The position numbers and the translations under genes are program-made. A stretch of DNA of 64,000 bases from Sphingobium sp. YR768 (GTDB lineage: Bacteria > Pseudomonadota > Alphaproteobacteria > Sphingomonadales > Sphingomonadaceae), in assembly GCF_900111125.1 (NCBI RefSeq), contig NZ_FOGE01000008.1, positions 1 to 64,000 of the forward strand, given 5' to 3'. Below the pieces are notes generated by a model. That model had not been told where the DNA came from, made no database searches, and saw only the letters and a list, made by a program, of their open reading frames with translations. Of the stretch, positions 62,970-64,000 are shown in pieces (within the stretch, counting starts at the first letter, position 1; each line of letters begins with the position of its first letter).

Positions 62970-63026
62970 AATAAATTATACGACTCTCCCGCCCGCTAAT
63001 AGCAGGACGCCGACAAGGGCGCGGCG

Positions 63027-63785
63027 TTATGATGCCCGGTCGGGGCGATACCATTCCACCGGCTTGGCTTTACGCATCGCGCGCACCTGGCTTTCGAACA
63101 GCAGTGTCGAAAAACGGTTACTCTCGCTTAGGCGCGCGGCCGATATACGGCACCGCTCCATGACATCATCGCTGATCTTGCGGTCGCCGCCAGGAATCAT
63201 GCCCGCCTGGCACTGCACCTCGGCCGCGCGCTGGACGATATAATGCAGCATGAATGTGGATGGAATGTCACGCTCGCATACAGCGACACCATGATTGCGT
63301 AACACCAGTACGTCTTTCTCGCCAAGGCTAGCGACCATCCGGTCGCGCTCATCGGCGAACAGGGTGATGCCTTCGAACTCATGATAGGCGACACGACCGA
63401 TCAGTTGTGCGCCATAAAAATTGTTATGGTCGAACCCGGCGTCCTTCATTGCCACTGCAGAAATCGGGATCGTATGTGTGTGGGCAACGCAGCGAATGTC
63501 GTGCCGATGCGTATGGATTGCACCATGGAGGGCAAAACCCGCAGGGTTCGCACCGTAATCGGAGGCACCGATCAGCTCCCCATCGACATTGACCACCAAC
63601 AGGTTAGCCGGCGTTATCTCAGAATAATTCAGCCCGAATGGATTGACGAGATAACGATCGCCTTCGGGCAAACGCACCGAGATGTGGTTCATGATCATCT
63701 CATGCCAGCCGAAATGCTCGATCAGATGATAAAGATTCGCAAGGTCGTGACGGAGACTCCACTCTTCGTCGGAAAAGGCCATCAT
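63027..63785 (-). CDS. Class II aldolase/adducin family protein
   Basis: A 252-aa zinc-dependent class II aldolase-like protein. GGGAG lies 8 bases before ATG 63785; ATG 63791 is possible but too close to it. Landmarks are LRHDLANLYHLIEHFGWHEM, NHISVRLPEGDRYLVNPFG, LHGAIHTHRHDIRCVAHTHT (zinc histidines), ADERDRMVASLGEKDVLVLR and NHGVAV. Family members cleave or decarboxylate aldol compounds such as fuculose phosphate. An aromatic or side-chain aldol role here is inferred from sharing the iacH operator. It is separated from iacH by 82 bases and has its own promoter region. Confidence 0.8.
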   Translation of the reverse strand: MMAFSDEEWSLRHDLANLYHLIEHFGWHEMIMNHISVRLPEGDRYLVNPFGLNYSEITPANLLVVNVDGELIGASDYGANPAGFALHGAIHTHRHDIRCVAHTHTIPISAVAMKDAGFDHNNFYGAQLIGRVAYHEFEGITLFADERDRMVASLGEKDVLVLRNHGVAVCERDIPSTFMLHYIVQRAAEVQCQAGMIPGGDRKISDDVMERCRISAARLSESNRFSTLLFESQVRAMRKAKPVEWYRPDRAS

Positions 63786-63886
63786 GGTCATACTCCCGTC
63801 TCGCCCTATTGGTCGGATGTGGGCGTTGAGATCTGTTGCAGCCCCGCACAAGATGCAGATGCAGACTGAAGCAACATGGCGAAAAT

Positions 63887-63902
63887 AATTGATATGTCAA
63901 TT
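63887..63902. promoter_or_regulatory. Second copy of operator AATTGA-N4-TCAATT
   Basis: AATTGA (63887-63892), TATG, TCAATT (63897-63902). On the minus strand TTGACA (63900-63895) lies inside it and could be the -35 box for the class II aldolase gene. A third half-like AATTGAATAATT follows at 63904-63915. Beyond it, to 64000, are several GATGCAG words but no gene. Confidence 0.68.
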
Positions 63903-64000
63903 GAATTGAATAATTTCAGATTGGTGCTTTGATGTTTTGGTTCGGATGCAGGCCGCGATGCAGATGCGATCCGCACGGCCCGCATCCAAGCCACGCATTT

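Noticed and set aside
63849..63975. Repeated GATGCAG words near the right edge, considered as an iteron-like array
   Set aside because: Only a few irregularly spaced copies and no replication gene nearby.
1..64000. CRISPR arrays, tRNA or rRNA genes, prophage or defence system
   Set aside because: No regular spacer-repeat pattern, no cloverleaf or rRNA segments, and no phage, integrase or defence proteins recognised.

Overview
The window reads as a catabolic island from an alphaproteobacterium of the sphingomonad group (Sphingomonas, Sphingobium or Novosphingobium type). The basis is high-GC DNA, very tight operons with ATGA/GTGA/TAATG overlaps, three large TonB-dependent receptors each beside degradative enzymes, and an indole-acetate (iac) type cluster of a kind known in sphingomonads. 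No species can be named from the sequence alone. I see no rRNA, tRNA, CRISPR or complete insertion sequence. The only mobile-element trace is a decayed IS701-type transposase fragment near 370-590.

Layout. (1) 1-11518, glycoside/3-keto-sugar locus: a divergent pair of operons. The minus operon holds a TonB receptor, a DUF1080 (3-keto-glycoside hydrolase) protein, two TIM-barrel isomerase-like proteins and a Gfo/Idh/MocA oxidoreductase. The plus operon holds a second Gfo/Idh/MocA oxidoreductase, an unknown protein and an MFS transporter. A LacI regulator follows. (2) 11599-13680, an alkylsulfatase. (3) 14232-26301, a plant-glycoside block: GH2 enzyme, two TonB receptors, GH1 beta-glycosidase and a GH78 alpha-L-rhamnosidase broken by a single frameshift. 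(4) 26426-33913, a NodD-like LysR gene followed by a six-gene operon: FAD monooxygenase, extradiol dioxygenase, alpha/beta hydrolase, small membrane protein, cyclase/amidohydrolase and FAH-fold hydrolase. A second LysR gene is convergent with it. This resembles a flavonoid A-ring (fde-like) pathway. (5) 34149-39155, a periplasmic FAD/3Fe-4S/tri-haem dehydrogenase complex plus an OprB porin. (6) 39309-50406, a complete benzoate-catechol-3-oxoadipate operon (catBCA, benABD, pcaIJ, ferredoxin, pcaD, pcaF, ferredoxin reductase) with divergent catR. (7) 50835-57059, a tannase-family esterase and a gentisate operon (dioxygenase, fumarylpyruvate hydrolase, MFS carrier, maleylpyruvate isomerase). (8) 57203-63785, an iac-type cluster in the order iacH-A-B-I-C-D-E, preceded by a class II aldolase gene.

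How the parts fit (inference). Regions 1, 3 and 5 would capture plant glycosides and remove sugars, either by classical glycosidases or by C3 oxidation to 3-keto sugars. Region 4 would open the released phenolic aglycone. Regions 6-8 are ring-cleavage routes: indole-acetate and benzoate both converge on catechol, which the cat/pca genes take to succinyl-CoA and acetyl-CoA, while gentisate goes to fumarate and pyruvate. Together they look like a rhizosphere or plant-litter lifestyle.

Regulatory signals found by eye: a 16-bp inverted repeat (AATTGA-N4-TCAATT) at two iac-region promoters; an ATAC-N7-GTAT LysR site covering the catR ribosome binding site; and a shared CCAAACAATCGA element upstream of one TonB receptor and of the fde-like operon.
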